Source: Saccharomycopsis malanga
Lineage: Eukaryota > Ascomycota > Saccharomycetes > Ascoideales > Saccharomycopsidaceae
Direction of reading: 5' to 3'
NCBI GenBank assembly: GCA_004014935.1
Contig: CP025324.1
Span: 2,652,179-2,716,178, forward strand
Length of the DNA: 64,000 nucleotides
The position numbers were made by a program, and so were the translations under genes. A model generated the notes under the pieces. The model searched no databases. It was given only the letters and a program-made list of their open reading frames with translations, and was not told where the DNA came from. Positions 63,755 through 64,000 of this stretch are shown here, one piece after another. Numbering within the stretch: the first letter of the stretch is position 1; each line of letters begins with the position of its first letter.

Positions 63755-64000
63755 GTGGGGTAAGGGTGTCAGTGGGGTAAGGGTGTCAGTGGGGTAAGGG
63801 TGTCAGTGGGGTAAGGGTGTCAGTGGGGTAAGGGTGTCAGTGGGGTAAGGGTGTCAGTGGGGTAAGGGTGTCAGTGGGGTAAGGGTGTCAGTGGGGTAAG
63901 GGTGTCAGTGGGGTAAGGGTGTCAGTGGGGTAAGGGTGTCAGTGGGGTAAGGGTGTCAGTGGGGTAAGGGTGTCAGTGGGGTAAGGGTGTCAGTGGGGTA
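63755..64000 (+). repeat. Telomeric tandem array, 17-nt unit
   Basis: About 14.5 perfect copies with period 17, unit GGTGTCAGTGGGGTAAG, running to the window end. The G-rich strand runs 5' to 3' towards the right, the orientation of a chromosome end. The complement holds ACACCCTTACCCC, close to the Rap1 consensus. Homogeneity of the copies and terminal position make a telomere very likely. Whether 64,000 is the true end or the window edge is unknown. Confidence 0.92.

Overview
The window is about 64 kb of budding-yeast (Saccharomycotina) nuclear DNA that runs into a chromosome end on the right. The evidence is compact AT-rich intergenic DNA, short genes with rare 5'-end introns (GTATGT/GTAAGT donors, TGCTAAC/TACTAAC branch sites), yeast-specific proteins (Fab1, Kei1, Est3, Sec66, Svf1, Ole1 with a fused cytochrome b5) and a terminal G-rich tandem repeat. 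It is not Saccharomyces cerevisiae: it has an Sde2 homologue and a Na/K-ATPase-like P-type ATPase, and its telomere unit is a regular 17-mer. I cannot name the species. Two CTG codons at positions that look like conserved leucines (in SCY1 and NMA1) fit CTG = Leu, but only weakly.

Layout. 1-7.1 kb: PWP2 (cut by the left edge) and SCY1 share a divergent promoter, followed by an intron-containing tRNA-Pro(UGG) and OLE1. 8.2-14.1 kb: phosphoglucomutase, RPL12 and dipeptidyl peptidase III, all on the minus strand. 15.3-22.2 kb: a small orphan ORF, SDE2, the Hsp110 gene SSE1 with a perfect heat-shock element, and SEC66. 22.7-27.5 kb: an unusually short FAB1. 28-31 kb: two secreted-protein genes (an unknown 234-aa protein with a KR site, and a PhiA-like cell-wall protein) flanking a 1.5 kb intergenic region with 33-bp repeats. 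31.1-32.1 kb: an NMN adenylyltransferase gene interrupted by one in-frame TAA. 32.6-38.9 kb: an LtrA-family membrane protein, a long ATT microsatellite and the Na/K-ATPase-like pump. 39.2-46.2 kb: KTI12/MTG1 (divergent), SVF1 (intron), and KEI1 (intron)/EST3 (divergent). 47.1-55.1 kb: a secreted agmatinase-family enzyme, a Thi7-like NCS1 permease, an Acr3 arsenite transporter and a DUF4112 membrane protein (intron). 55.9-59.9 kb: a Munc13/MUN-C2 protein, the last recognisable gene. 60-63.75 kb: a gene-poor subtelomere that becomes C-depleted and repetitive (8-bp satellite). 63,755-64,000: telomeric 17-mer array.

Most genes are ordinary housekeeping functions arranged singly; no operon-like or biosynthetic cluster is evident. 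The observations most worth following are the in-frame stop in the NMN adenylyltransferase gene, the 17-nt telomere unit with an embedded Rap1-like site, the Sde2 GG~K processing site, the Na/K-ATPase-like pump, and three short first exons that a plain ORF scan misses.
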